Positions 25,332 to 33,897 of a stretch of DNA of 64,000 nt are shown here, one piece after another (position 1 is the stretch's first letter; the number at the start of each line of letters is the position of its first letter). Source of the DNA: UBA1412 sp964609795 (lineage in GTDB: Bacteria > Verrucomicrobiota > Verrucomicrobiia > Limisphaerales > UBA1412); assembly GCA_964609795.1 (NCBI GenBank), contig CAZSTC010000001.1:65258-129257 (forward strand). The letters are read 5' to 3'. A program made the position numbers and the translations under genes. Below the pieces are notes generated by a model. That model ran no database searches. It was not told the DNA's origin and saw only the letters and a list, made by a program, of their open reading frames with translations.

Positions 25332-26786
25332 ATGTTGAGCTTGAGAACAGAAAACAGAATAGCATTTGAAGCACTGCTGAAGAACACGACTGCAAAGTCA
25401 GTGGTTCCGCCCAAAGCTTATTTGGCAGGAATAGGGGGAATAGGAGTCAGTGCTGTGGCACATTTGCTGATGGATAAAGGCTGGAGCGTCAGTGGAGCGG
25501 ATGTGCGCGAAAGCCAGGAGACTCGTGCGCTGAGTAAAAGAGGGGCTAAGATATATCTGGGGCATTCTGCGGCTAACTTGAAAGACGATCCGGTGGACGT
25601 TCTGGTGTATTCTTCTGCTGTAAGCAAAAAGAAGCCGGATATCGTTGAGGCAAAAAAACAGGGAGCTCTCCTTCTTAAAAGAGCGGAGGCCTTGGCCTCC
25701 TTCATGAATTTATATCGTGGAATTTGTGTGGCAGGGATGCACGGCAAGACGACGGTTACCGGCCTGCTTGTTCGGGCTATGTGTAACTTGAACCTGGAGC
25801 CCGGTTATGCTGTGGGCGGTTTATGCCGTCGGTTCGAACCCCATGCCCGCTTGGGCAAAAGCCAATCCAGCTGGTTTGTGGCAGAAACCGATGAGAGCGA
25901 CGGGAGTATCCTGGAGTTTGAGCCTGAATACGCATTGATCCTTAATTTGGATCGGGATCACCTGGAGTATTACGGCAATGAAGAGGGGATTGAAAATACA
26001 TTTGCACAATTTTCGCGGCAGGTTCAGAAGAAAATAATCTGCTGCGCCGATAATGAGTGGGTTACACGGTTGAGCAAAGAGCATTTTAGAGAGAGAAGCA
26101 TCTCTTTTGGCTTCAGTCCACAGAGCGATTATCAAGCGGTACTTCGAGAAAATTCCTCCAAAGGAGAGCAAGTTTTTTGTGTAAGAAGAAGAGGCGTTGA
26201 TTGGGGTGAATTCAAAATATGTTTGATGGGAACTCACAATGTCAGCAATGCAACGGCGGTGATAGCTCTTCTAGCGGAGTTGGGATATTCGCCTCGAGAG
26301 ATAGCTGGAAGTATCGGCGACTTTAATGGAACGAACAGGAGGCAAGAGATTCTGTTTAAGAACCAGGACTACCGGATTATTGATGATTATGGTCATCATC
26401 CTGCTGAAATAGAGGCAACTATTCGTGCCGTAAAGGCTCAGGGAGGACGTCTTCTGGTTGTGTTCCAGCCTCACCGCTTTACGCGTACCCAACTGCTGCT
26501 CGAAGAGTTTTCCACGTGTTTCAAAGAGGCTGATCGTTTGTTCCTCACTGATGTTTATGCCGCCAGTGAAGAACCTATTCCCGGAGTAACGGGCAGAAGT
26601 ATGGCCGATGCGGTGAGGGCTCATGGACAAGAGGTGGAGTATTTGGAACACTTGGAGGACGTGGGCGGAGTAGTGGCAAAAAACTCACGTCCAGGAGATA
26701 TTATTTTATTTTTGGGAGCCGGTGATATTACTTTGGAAGCTCATAAATATGCGGCGTTATTGGATGGAGCAAAAAGCCAGAGCTAG
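25332..26786 (+). CDS. murC: UDP-MurNAc:L-alanine ligase MurC
   Basis: First Mur ligase of the pathway, attaching L-Ala to UDP-MurNAc. The N-terminal UDP-binding motif GIGGIGVSAVAHLL (about residues 34-47), the P-loop GMHGKTTVTGLL (about residues 137-148), ETDESDGS, NLDRDHLEYYG and DDYGHHPAEI are diagnostic. Length 484 is typical. Unlike chlamydiae, where MurC and Ddl are fused, these are separate genes here. It follows murG by 1 base. Confidence 0.96.
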   Translation: MLSLRTENRIAFEALLKNTTAKSVVPPKAYLAGIGGIGVSAVAHLLMDKGWSVSGADVRESQETRALSKRGAKIYLGHSAANLKDDPVDVLVYSSAVSKKKPDIVEAKKQGALLLKRAEALASFMNLYRGICVAGMHGKTTVTGLLVRAMCNLNLEPGYAVGGLCRRFEPHARLGKSQSSWFVAETDESDGSILEFEPEYALILNLDRDHLEYYGNEEGIENTFAQFSRQVQKKIICCADNEWVTRLSKEHFRERSISFGFSPQSDYQAVLRENSSKGEQVFCVRRRGVDWGEFKICLMGTHNVSNATAVIALLAELGYSPREIAGSIGDFNGTNRRQEILFKNQDYRIIDDYGHHPAEIEATIRAVKAQGGRLLVVFQPHRFTRTQLLLEEFSTCFKEADRLFLTDVYAASEEPIPGVTGRSMADAVRAHGQEVEYLEHLEDVGGVVAKNSRPGDIILFLGAGDITLEAHKYAALLDGAKSQS

Positions 26787-26788
26787 AC

Positions 26789-27739
26789 ATGGAAAATACA
26801 GAAATTAAAAAGTGGCAAGACGAACTGGAAGAAGAGTTGTCGCCTGAGACAGTTCGAAAAAGGGATTACCCCATGAAAAAATTGACCACGCTGAGAATCG
26901 GCGGTCCGGCTGATTTTTATGTGGAGCCTTCCTGTACCGATGAGCTAAAGAAAATCTTAAGCTACTGCGCAGGAAGTGGAGTTCCCTTTTTCCTGTTGGG
27001 CAGAGGGTCTAATCTGGTGGTCAAAGATGGCGGAATACGGGGTGTGGTATGCTCCCTGCGCAATTCATTTTTTTCTCAAACTGAAGTTAAAAATGGTAGG
27101 CTCCTCATCCATTCGGGTGCAGGGGCCACACTGAGGCAGATTGCGCAGTATGCTCAGGCCAGCGCACTGGCAGGTCTGGAGTTTATGGAAGGGATACCCG
27201 GAAGTCTTGGGGGTGGATTGCGTATGAATGCAGGAGCCTACAAATCGAGTCTGATGGATGTGGTGGAATCGGTTTCAGTAATGGGGCCTGATGGTGTTTT
27301 AGAGGAGGTGGAAGGTGAGAATATTCATGCGGATTACCGCAGCTGTGCTTTCTTCGAAAATAAAATTGCTTTGTCTGCGGTCCTGCGGGCTTATTCAGGC
27401 GTTCCCGAGCAAATTAGAGAAAGAATGACAGAGATGAGAGAGATGCGGCTGAAGACGCAAACTCAATCTCCCAGCGCTGGGTGTGCTTTCAAAAATCCAC
27501 CCGGATGTTCTGCGGGTCGATTGATAGATTCCCTGGGGTTGAAAGGTTTCAGCGTTGGGGGAGCACAGGTTTCGGATAGGCATGCTAATTTTTTAATCAA
27601 TAAAAACAACGCAACATCCCAGAATATTCTCGAGCTGATTCAAATAATTCAAGAGAGAGTTCTGGCTGAATGCGGAGTGAATTTAGAGACTGAAGTAATG
27701 ATCGTGGGAGAGGATGCAGGCAAGCAAATTGAAGAGTGA
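26789..27739 (+). CDS. murB: UDP-N-acetylenolpyruvoylglucosamine reductase MurB, Cys at the usual Ser proton-donor position
   Basis: FAD-dependent reductase producing UDP-MurNAc. The FAD-binding block TTLRIGGPADFYVEP, LLGRGSNLVVKDGG, GIPGSLGGGLRMNAGAY and the C-terminal VSDRHANFLIN are conserved. At 316 residues without the extra E. coli-type domain it looks like a type II MurB. In the active-site motif PSAGCAFKNP the residue at position 232, normally the serine that protonates the enolpyruvyl group (GSxFKNP), is cysteine. Cysteine occurs at this position in some MurB proteins, so the enzyme is probably active. It follows murC by 2 bases. Confidence 0.94.
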   Translation: MENTEIKKWQDELEEELSPETVRKRDYPMKKLTTLRIGGPADFYVEPSCTDELKKILSYCAGSGVPFFLLGRGSNLVVKDGGIRGVVCSLRNSFFSQTEVKNGRLLIHSGAGATLRQIAQYAQASALAGLEFMEGIPGSLGGGLRMNAGAYKSSLMDVVESVSVMGPDGVLEEVEGENIHADYRSCAFFENKIALSAVLRAYSGVPEQIRERMTEMREMRLKTQTQSPSAGCAFKNPPGCSAGRLIDSLGLKGFSVGGAQVSDRHANFLINKNNATSQNILELIQIIQERVLAECGVNLETEVMIVGEDAGKQIEE

Positions 27740-27746
27740 GAATTGC

Positions 27747-28652
27747 ATGAATAATGGTAAACTGAAAGTAATTGTTTTTGCAGGTGGTATTTCAAACGAG
27801 CGGGAAATTTCGCTGAAATCCGGTGCGATGGTGGCAGAGGCTCTGCGCTCATCCGGATATCAAGTGGAGATGCTTGATCCGGACCCCGTAAAAGGGTGGA
27901 GTTTGCCCGATGGAGCCGGTGTTGTTTTTTTAGCACTTCATGGAACTTATGGTGAGGATGGACAGGTGCAGATGGAGTTGGATCGACTGGGCATTCCCTA
28001 TACGGGCAGTGGTGCTGAAGCCAGCCGGATTGGTTTTGATAAGCTTTTGACTCGTCAGCACTGTGTTGCTGCCGGAGTTACGATGCCCCGCTCCTTTGTT
28101 CTAAAGAGCTGGCAAGCCGAAATGCCTGAAGGTTGGGAGCCTCCGGTGGTACTGAAGCCGCTCAGAGAGGGCTCCAGCGTGGGCGTCGAGATGGTGGACA
28201 ACAAGGAAGATTTCGGCGCTGCATTGAAGCGATCATTGAATTACGGTGGGGTTGTCCTGATGGAGGAGCGAATTATTGGGCGAGAATTAACCGTTGGAAT
28301 ACTGGATGGTGAAGTGCTTCCGACGGTAGAAGTATGTCCTAAATCAGGCGTGTATAATTATGAAAGCAAGTACACGAAAGGTCGGACGGAGTATTTTTGC
28401 CCGGCTCAAATCGATGAAGCCTCTCGCAAACGTGCTGCCGATCTGGCTCTGAAAACGTTTCGTGCCGTCGGTGCGAAAGACTATGCGCGCATAGATATGA
28501 TTCTGGACAGGAACGGCGATTGCTGGGTATTGGAAATTAATACGCTGCCGGGTATGAGCGAGACCAGCTTGCTCCCCAAGGCTGCAGCGGCAACGGGACT
28601 CAATTACTCTAATTTGTGTTGTAAAATATTAGAGATGGCGCTCAGAAAATAA
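27747..28652 (+). CDS. ddl: D-alanine--D-alanine ligase
   Basis: ATP-grasp ligase making the D-Ala-D-Ala dipeptide used by MurF. The N-terminal GGISNEREISLKSG (the Glu contacting the first D-Ala), the LHGTYGEDGQVQ block, the ATP-grasp segments VVLKPLREGSSVGVEMV and the magnesium site LEINTLPGMSETSLLP are all conserved. The tyrosine of the YESKYT loop is present, consistent with a D-Ala rather than D-Lac ligase. Length is 301 residues. The ATG at 27747, 7 bases after murB, is preferred over one at 27714 inside murB because it places the first strand correctly. Confidence 0.95.
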   Translation: MNNGKLKVIVFAGGISNEREISLKSGAMVAEALRSSGYQVEMLDPDPVKGWSLPDGAGVVFLALHGTYGEDGQVQMELDRLGIPYTGSGAEASRIGFDKLLTRQHCVAAGVTMPRSFVLKSWQAEMPEGWEPPVVLKPLREGSSVGVEMVDNKEDFGAALKRSLNYGGVVLMEERIIGRELTVGILDGEVLPTVEVCPKSGVYNYESKYTKGRTEYFCPAQIDEASRKRAADLALKTFRAVGAKDYARIDMILDRNGDCWVLEINTLPGMSETSLLPKAAAATGLNYSNLCCKILEMALRK

Positions 28653-28656
28653 TTGC

Positions 28657-29628
28657 ATGTTCAACAAAAGGAAAAATGCAGAGAAGAAGGTAAGGCCCTC
28701 TACACCTGAAGAGGAGGCCAAAGAGCAGAAGCGCCAGCGTATTAACCGCTGGTCCTGGCGCATCTCCTGGTGGATTCTTTTTTTGGCAATCATTGTGAGC
28801 GTTTATTTTCTTGGGAAAACCACCCTGGACCTTGTCTTGGAAAAGACCGTTTATACGAACCAGATGTTCACGGTTCGCGCGGTTGATGTGCGAGTTTTCG
28901 GCGGAGTATCCAAAGAGAGGGTGTTGGAATTCCTGGATGTAAAAATAGGAGAAGATAATCTGATGGCTCTTGATTTGCGTCAGATAAAAACCAGACTGGA
29001 GGGCGTTTCAGTCCTGGAGAAAATTTCCGTCGAGAGGGTTATTCCCGATACGCTCAAAGTTCAGGTATACGCCAGAGTTCCCGTTTTCAGGTGTTATGTT
29101 TGGGAGACCGATCCGATGAACCTAAATGAAGGGCAGTGGGTGGTACGCTATCTGGATGACTCAGGTTTCGTGATGGTCCCTGATGAGTTGTTTTACGAAG
29201 TTCACGCTCCGGAGCGCCTCCTCCTGCCTACACTGACCGGAGTGGCGGATAAAAACGTTCTTATTCCCAATCGTTACTGTAAAGATCAGCAAGTGAGCCG
29301 GGCGCTCAAGTTTCTTCGGCTCTACAAGGAATCCAGCTTTTTCGGCTTTGATGATCTGACGGAAGTAAATATCAGCGAATTGGGCTTTATTATTGCGAGG
29401 ACGGCTCAATATGTAGAAGCGGTTTTTGATGCTAATTCTCTGGAGTTAGGTTTGGCTCGCTGGGAAGCTATCTATGCCTATTCGACTGGGCTGGAGCAGA
29501 AAATTAAGATGATTAACCTCTCTGTCTCAAACAATGTGCCTGTGATTTGGGAACCGACCCCGGCTCAGGAAGATAGGAATTCACGAACAAATAGAGTACG
29601 GAGTGTGAGAACTACTGGAGGGCGATGA
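28657..29628 (+). CDS. ftsQ: Cell division protein FtsQ
   Basis: Bitopic divisome protein linking early and late division proteins. It has a very basic cytoplasmic N-terminus (about 1-35), one transmembrane helix (about 37-58), a POTRA domain (about 73-145, including VRAVDVRVFGGVSKERVLEFL and LEKISVERVIPDTLKVQVYARVPV) and an FtsQ beta domain. Length 323 and position between ddl and ftsA match FtsQ. The pattern of the POTRA domain is better conserved than its sequence, so identification is partly by context. Confidence 0.92.
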   Translation: MFNKRKNAEKKVRPSTPEEEAKEQKRQRINRWSWRISWWILFLAIIVSVYFLGKTTLDLVLEKTVYTNQMFTVRAVDVRVFGGVSKERVLEFLDVKIGEDNLMALDLRQIKTRLEGVSVLEKISVERVIPDTLKVQVYARVPVFRCYVWETDPMNLNEGQWVVRYLDDSGFVMVPDELFYEVHAPERLLLPTLTGVADKNVLIPNRYCKDQQVSRALKFLRLYKESSFFGFDDLTEVNISELGFIIARTAQYVEAVFDANSLELGLARWEAIYAYSTGLEQKIKMINLSVSNNVPVIWEPTPAQEDRNSRTNRVRSVRTTGGR

Positions 29629-29632
29629 ACAT

Positions 29633-30832
29633 ATGTTATTCAAGAAGAGAAAACGGTATGCTACGGGTATAGAAATTGGCACCTCCAAGATATGTGTTGT
29701 TATTGCCGAGGTTTCTGAGAAGTATCCTTTCAGAGTGCTTGGAGTTGGGCAGAGCGTTTCCAGCGGAGTGCGAAAGGGGGTTATCTTTAATACGGAGGCA
29801 ACCATAGCAGAGGTCCGCGCTGCTGTTGCCGATGCTGAAAGTCTGGCGAATGTCTCCATTGGTGAAGTGTGTGTGGGGATAACCGGAGGCCATATAAAAA
29901 GTGCTTTTGGCATGGGCGAACATATGTTGGAATCCGCCGATGGCAGAGTCACCGAAGAGGATAGGGAACATGCTCTGAGAAACGCCCTAGACTGTCCCCC
30001 AAAAGAGATATCCGAAAGCGTATTAGTTCTTCACCGGATTAAGCAGCCGTGCCTTCTGGATGGGCAATTGGAAGAGGCCGGTTTAAATGTGAGGGGACGA
30101 ATTCTGACGCAGCCCCTGTACTGGATTTATGGGAATCGCAATCAAATCTTGGAGCCGATAAAAATACTGCAGGATTTATGTTTGGAGCCCAAATATCCTG
30201 TCTTTAATGGGTTTGCTGCGACCATCGCATTAATGGACGCCGAGCAGCGCAAAAAAGGCGGGCTCATTATTGATCTAGGAGCTGGAACGACAGAGTTTGC
30301 CTTTACTCATGGCGGGTGTATTCGATATGCAGGCTCTCTATCTATTGGAGGAGACCATGTCAGTAATGATTTGGCATTAGGCTTAAAACTGGAAATAGGC
30401 GTAGCGGAAAATTTAAAAACTTTTCACGGCAGAGCTATTTGCGATCCGCAGGCTAAAAATGCTCTGCTACCCTTTAAAACGCCTGCTGGAGAAAACAAGT
30501 CGGTGCGCTTTGACCACTTCCAGACCATTATGGAGCTCAGACTCAAAGAAATCTTTCAAATCATCCATGAGACTTTGGCTGATGCCGGGATGCAATTGGG
30601 GCTAGATCAGGGAGTCATGCTCTGTGGCGGCGGGGCCTGCATCCAGATGATATCCACATTGGCGAGCAGTGTGTTCCAGGCTCAGTCCTGGCCCTTCTGT
30701 TTGAATCATCTTGATGGAATATGTGACGCTTTAAAGAAGCCTGAGTTTGCCACTCCGATTGGATTGGCCATGTATTGTGCTTCTAAAATGTCTCGCAAAA
30801 AAGGAGGTCCCCTAGCCAATGTTTTCAGTTAG
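29633..30832 (+). CDS. ftsA: Cell division protein FtsA
   Basis: Actin-like ATPase that tethers FtsZ to the membrane and recruits later division proteins. Actin-fold motifs are visible: phosphate 1 ATGIEIGTSKICVVIAE (residues 10-26), phosphate 2 GGLIIDLGAGTTEFA (about residues 213-227) and the adenosine motif VMLCGGGACIQM. The SHS2-like 1C domain (about 85-165) is present. The C-terminal end SRKKGGPLANVFS is short, and a clear amphipathic membrane-targeting helix is not obvious. It lies 4 bases after ftsQ and just before ftsZ. Confidence 0.94.
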   Translation: MLFKKRKRYATGIEIGTSKICVVIAEVSEKYPFRVLGVGQSVSSGVRKGVIFNTEATIAEVRAAVADAESLANVSIGEVCVGITGGHIKSAFGMGEHMLESADGRVTEEDREHALRNALDCPPKEISESVLVLHRIKQPCLLDGQLEEAGLNVRGRILTQPLYWIYGNRNQILEPIKILQDLCLEPKYPVFNGFAATIALMDAEQRKKGGLIIDLGAGTTEFAFTHGGCIRYAGSLSIGGDHVSNDLALGLKLEIGVAENLKTFHGRAICDPQAKNALLPFKTPAGENKSVRFDHFQTIMELRLKEIFQIIHETLADAGMQLGLDQGVMLCGGGACIQMISTLASSVFQAQSWPFCLNHLDGICDALKKPEFATPIGLAMYCASKMSRKKGGPLANVFS

Positions 30833-30864
30833 AAAGGGCTCACCGGTAAGAGAAAGGAGACTGA

Positions 30865-32190
30865 ATGATTGAAATGAATTCGGAAAAACAGGCCGTCCCG
30901 AATAATGTTTTTGAAAACAAGTTGAATGCTCTTGTCCTGGGAGTGGGTGGAGCCGGCGGGAGGATTGTGAACGCTCTGTCTCGCACCGCATGCGAAGGGC
31001 TTGAATATCTTGTTTTGGATTCTGACGTTCAGAGTTTGGGGCAGATCACTCATTGCAAAGCCATTCAAATAGGTAAAAAAATACTTCGCGGTTTTGGAAC
31101 TGGAGCCAGCCGGGAGGTGGCTCAATCGATTGCTGAAGCGGAAAAGGAGGCATTGAGACAATTGGTCGGGGGGCATTCTCTTTTATTTTTGATCGCCGGC
31201 TTTGGTGGCGGACTGGGCGGTGGCGTGGCTCCGGTAATTGCAGCGTTGGCGGCAGAGGAGGGTGTGTTTGTCATAGCTATTTCAATTTTCCCCTTCATTT
31301 GCGAAGGGACGGATCGATCTATGCGGGCCACTCGATCTCAGGAAGAAATGACGGCGAATGCCCATCTGCATATTTCCTTGCCTAATGAACTTCTGGCTTT
31401 GCAGGCAAATGAAAACGCTAACTTCATCGAATTATATGAGTCGAGCAACCGGATGATATCAGATGCGGTGGAGGGGTTATGGTTAAGTTTTTTCCATCCC
31501 GGACCGATGGCTTTGGATTTAGGTCTTCTGAGAAGTTCTTTTGGTTTCAGCGAAGGAAAGTGTCTGGGCAGTTTGGCTGTTGCTTCTGCAACCGGTGAAA
31601 GCAAGAGCAGAGTGGAATCTCTCTGGGAGACGCTTCTGGCTCACCCGTGGCTCAAGGCTGGCTCGTTATTGCGCGGCGCAGGGACTGTACTGGCGCTTTT
31701 TATCGGGAAAGAGGGTTTTTCTCTGGCTGACGCAGAATCTTTTCAAAGACGGATCGCCAGTGAAAATCCGGGCGCAAAAATAATGTTGGGGGCCTGTACG
31801 CCTCCGAAATATGATTCTGATGAGTTGAGGATCGTGTTGATTACTCACCCCAAGCGCACGGTTCGTGATGAAGAGAAAACCGTCCCGATTAATGAGGAGA
31901 AAGATCTGCTCTCACTCAATGAAGTAAGCAGCGAGATGTTGGAAAAGAAACGTCCCCCGACTCGCAATGTGCCTCCGCCGCCGGCTTTGACAAATTCTCA
32001 GATAGATATTTTGAAGTCGCAGATGCCTTCGGGTGGGCGGAGCAAACGCGGATATAATGATCCTAACCAGGGTGTTCTGGACCTGAAGATCACGAGTGTT
32101 GGGCGCTTTGACCAATGTGAAAAAACTTACTACAAAAACCAACCAATAGATGTGCCTACCTATTCCCGTGTGGGATATGAATTAAAGTAA
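30865..32190 (+). CDS. ftsZ: Divergent FtsZ with degenerate GTP-binding and catalytic loops
   Basis: Tubulin-like division GTPase, 441 residues. The fold is recognisable along its length: GVGGAGG (26-32), DSDVQSL, FGTGASREV, and a late segment aligning with the E. coli C-terminal subdomain. The C-terminal tail PIDVPTYSRVGYELK resembles the FtsA-binding peptide (LDIPTFLR). However, the tubulin signature GGGTGTG reads GGGLGGG (114-120), and the synergy loop NVDFADV reads ALDLGLL: the Asn is Ala216, the first Asp is kept (Asp218), and the catalytic second Asp is Leu221. GTP hydrolysis by self-assembled filaments is therefore expected to be weak or lost. AAAGGAGA lies about 6 bases before the ATG. 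It is next to ftsA. Confidence 0.88.
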   Translation: MIEMNSEKQAVPNNVFENKLNALVLGVGGAGGRIVNALSRTACEGLEYLVLDSDVQSLGQITHCKAIQIGKKILRGFGTGASREVAQSIAEAEKEALRQLVGGHSLLFLIAGFGGGLGGGVAPVIAALAAEEGVFVIAISIFPFICEGTDRSMRATRSQEEMTANAHLHISLPNELLALQANENANFIELYESSNRMISDAVEGLWLSFFHPGPMALDLGLLRSSFGFSEGKCLGSLAVASATGESKSRVESLWETLLAHPWLKAGSLLRGAGTVLALFIGKEGFSLADAESFQRRIASENPGAKIMLGACTPPKYDSDELRIVLITHPKRTVRDEEKTVPINEEKDLLSLNEVSSEMLEKKRPPTRNVPPPPALTNSQIDILKSQMPSGGRSKRGYNDPNQGVLDLKITSVGRFDQCEKTYYKNQPIDVPTYSRVGYELK

Positions 32191-32213
32191 ACTAGAACAA
32201 GCCGGAGGTCGCG

Positions 32214-32780
32214 ATGAGTCAAAAATTTATGTCACTGAAAGGAAAGCTTCTCCTGGATAGCGGAGAGCTGATAGGTTCCTTTTTCCACCAGTCTGCAGTC
32301 TATATTTGCGAGCATGATGAAGAGGGTGCAGTTGGGTTGGTATTGAACCATCCGGTTAGTGTCAAACTTTCTGACGTGTTGGTTCTGAATATTCCGGAAG
32401 TGTTTCATCATTCGGCGGTGAAAATGGGAGGACCAGTGATGCAGAAAAGTATTTTTTGCCTCTTGCGCTCGCAGGTCAAAAAGGACTCCTTCCGGGAAGT
32501 TGTTCCGACTGTTTATCTGACCTCTTCCTTGGAGGATATTTTTGAGGAAGACGCTCTGGAGAGGGTAGAGGATGCGCATTTCTTTTTAGGTTATGCAGGC
32601 TGGAGCGCCGGACAACTGGAAGAAGAAATTGCGAGGAAAGCCTGGTTGATTTCCACGGTGAGAATTACGGAGATATTCCAAAAAGAACCGCCCTTTGACC
32701 TCTGGAAGGACCGGATGTATCAATTGGGAGGCAAATATCGCTTTCTCGCAATGTCGCCCCGGAATCTTTATGACAACTAG
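32214..32780 (+). CDS. YqgE/AlgH family protein (DUF179)
   Basis: A 188-residue cytosolic protein of the YqgE/AlgH family, whose molecular role is unknown. The family pattern is clear: LKGKLLLDSGEL, FHQSAVYICEHDEEGAVGLVLNHP (residues 21-44), VKMGGPV, and the later FFLGYAGWSAGQLEEEI. Length is typical (about 185). It is the last gene of the dcw cluster, 23 bases after ftsZ, with a GGAGG ribosome-binding site before the ATG, and is followed by a strong terminator. Its place in the cluster is unusual and may indicate a link to division in this lineage, but the sequence alone does not prove it. Confidence 0.92.
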   Translation: MSQKFMSLKGKLLLDSGELIGSFFHQSAVYICEHDEEGAVGLVLNHPVSVKLSDVLVLNIPEVFHHSAVKMGGPVMQKSIFCLLRSQVKKDSFREVVPTVYLTSSLEDIFEEDALERVEDAHFFLGYAGWSAGQLEEEIARKAWLISTVRITEIFQKEPPFDLWKDRMYQLGGKYRFLAMSPRNLYDN

Positions 32781-32839
32781 GTTTGGAGAAAATCAGCTCT
32801 TGACCGTTCCATTTTTGAAATAACCGCTGCCGGATCAAA

Positions 32840-32869
32840 AAAAAGCCCCGTCAAATAACGGGGCTTTTT
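32840..32869. terminator. Bidirectional terminator closing the dcw cluster
   Basis: AAAAAGCCCCGT (32840-32851) pairs perfectly with ACGGGGCTTTTT (32858-32869) around the loop CAAATA. A-run and T-run on opposite arms make it work for both the dcw cluster and the convergent gene at 32892-33767. Confidence 0.92.
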
Positions 32870-32891
32870 CGCACACTAAAGGTCTAATGGT

Positions 32892-33767
32892 TTAGTATTT
32901 CTTGGCGGTGCCGTATCCACGGACAAAGCCGATACATTGAGCTATCTCGGGAACTGAATTATCCCAGTTGTATTCGTACTCAATGGAAATGTTTCCTTTG
33001 AAGCCCTGGCGTTTGAGTTCATCCAGGACGGCAGGAATATTGGAGACACCCTGACCGTAGGGGACATCGTGGCCGCCGGCTGAGAATTCATGCAGATCCT
33101 TCATGTGGGAGCTGATTAAACGGCCTTCCAGAACCTTCAGGCCATAAACCGGATTCAATCCACTGCGGACCCAGTGACCCGTATCGGCTGCTGCACCAAT
33201 GCGGGAATCGAGGTCTTTGACTGCATTGAATACAGCGACCGGATCCCATACCCAATAGTTGGGATCATTGGGACGGCGAGGGTGATTATGAATCGCCACC
33301 ATTACGTCATATTCTTTGACCAGTTTATCAAGAATGGGTAAATGATCTTTGGGCGGCTCGCAGGAGAAAGCGCGGATATCCATCTTCTTGCAGAACTCAA
33401 AAATGCCGCGATACCCAGCTTCGTCTCCGGCCCCGGTGACACCGAAATTGACTACCTTCATGCCATGTTGAGCGAGCTTATCCTTCACCTTCTGCATATT
33501 CTCTTCGGACATGCCCGGGCCGACTCCCTGGTCGATATCCTTAGATATTTTCTGCCCCGGGAAAAACTCAATCACTTTACCTCCGGCCAAAGCATTCTTT
33601 TCGATGGCTTCAAAAAGGGTAAAACGATTGAACGAGTAAGCTTGAGAACCGATAAAGAACCCGCCGGTAGAGTATTCTTCGGGGATATCGGCTGCCGAAA
33701 CCTGAGAAGCGCAGCACAGAAGTGCTGCGGCAGCCAGGACACATTGAATCTTAACTACTAGTTTCAT
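32892..33767 (-). CDS. Exported xylose-isomerase-like TIM-barrel protein
   Basis: A 291-residue protein with a Sec signal peptide (MKLVVKIQCVLAAAALLCC...SAADI, cleavage near residue 25) and a sugar phosphate isomerase/epimerase (AP endonuclease 2-type) TIM barrel. Metal-binding positions typical of the fold are seen: IHNHP, ADTGHWVRSG, SSHMKDLHEF and the final IEYEYNW. Substrate is unknown; secreted members are frequent in PVC bacteria and often accompany Gfo/Idh/MocA oxidoreductases in sugar modification. The ATG at 33767 is chosen because the TTG further upstream lies inside the promoter. The latter leaves only 13 bases between the -10 box and the start codon. Confidence 0.85.
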   Translation of the reverse strand: MKLVVKIQCVLAAAALLCCASQVSAADIPEEYSTGGFFIGSQAYSFNRFTLFEAIEKNALAGGKVIEFFPGQKISKDIDQGVGPGMSEENMQKVKDKLAQHGMKVVNFGVTGAGDEAGYRGIFEFCKKMDIRAFSCEPPKDHLPILDKLVKEYDVMVAIHNHPRRPNDPNYWVWDPVAVFNAVKDLDSRIGAAADTGHWVRSGLNPVYGLKVLEGRLISSHMKDLHEFSAGGHDVPYGQGVSNIPAVLDELKRQGFKGNISIEYEYNWDNSVPEIAQCIGFVRGYGTAKKY

Positions 33768-33780
33768 AAAAAACGTAACG

Positions 33781-33809
33781 ATTATACCGAAATAGGACCT
33801 CGGAGGCAA
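33781..33809 (-). promoter_or_regulatory. Strong sigma70-type promoter of the TIM-barrel gene
   Basis: On the minus strand TTGCCT (33809-33804) and a perfect TATAAT (33786-33781) are spaced by exactly 17 bases. The predicted start, near 33774, leaves a leader of about 7 bases and no Shine-Dalgarno site. Confidence 0.7.
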
Positions 33810-33871
33810 GGAGAACTACCCGGTAGATTTATTTACCGTTTTGCCTTTTTGGCCTCCAAGGGCCTACCGGT

Positions 33872-33895
33872 CCCGGCTCTCTTCAATCAGCCGGG
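33872..33895 (-). terminator. Hairpin after the TPR membrane protein gene
   Basis: CCCGGCT (33895-33889 on the minus strand) pairs with AGCCGGG (33878-33872) around a 10-base loop, directly after the stop codon at 33898. No clean T-run follows, so it is a weak terminator candidate. Confidence 0.4.
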
Positions 33896-33897
33896 GT

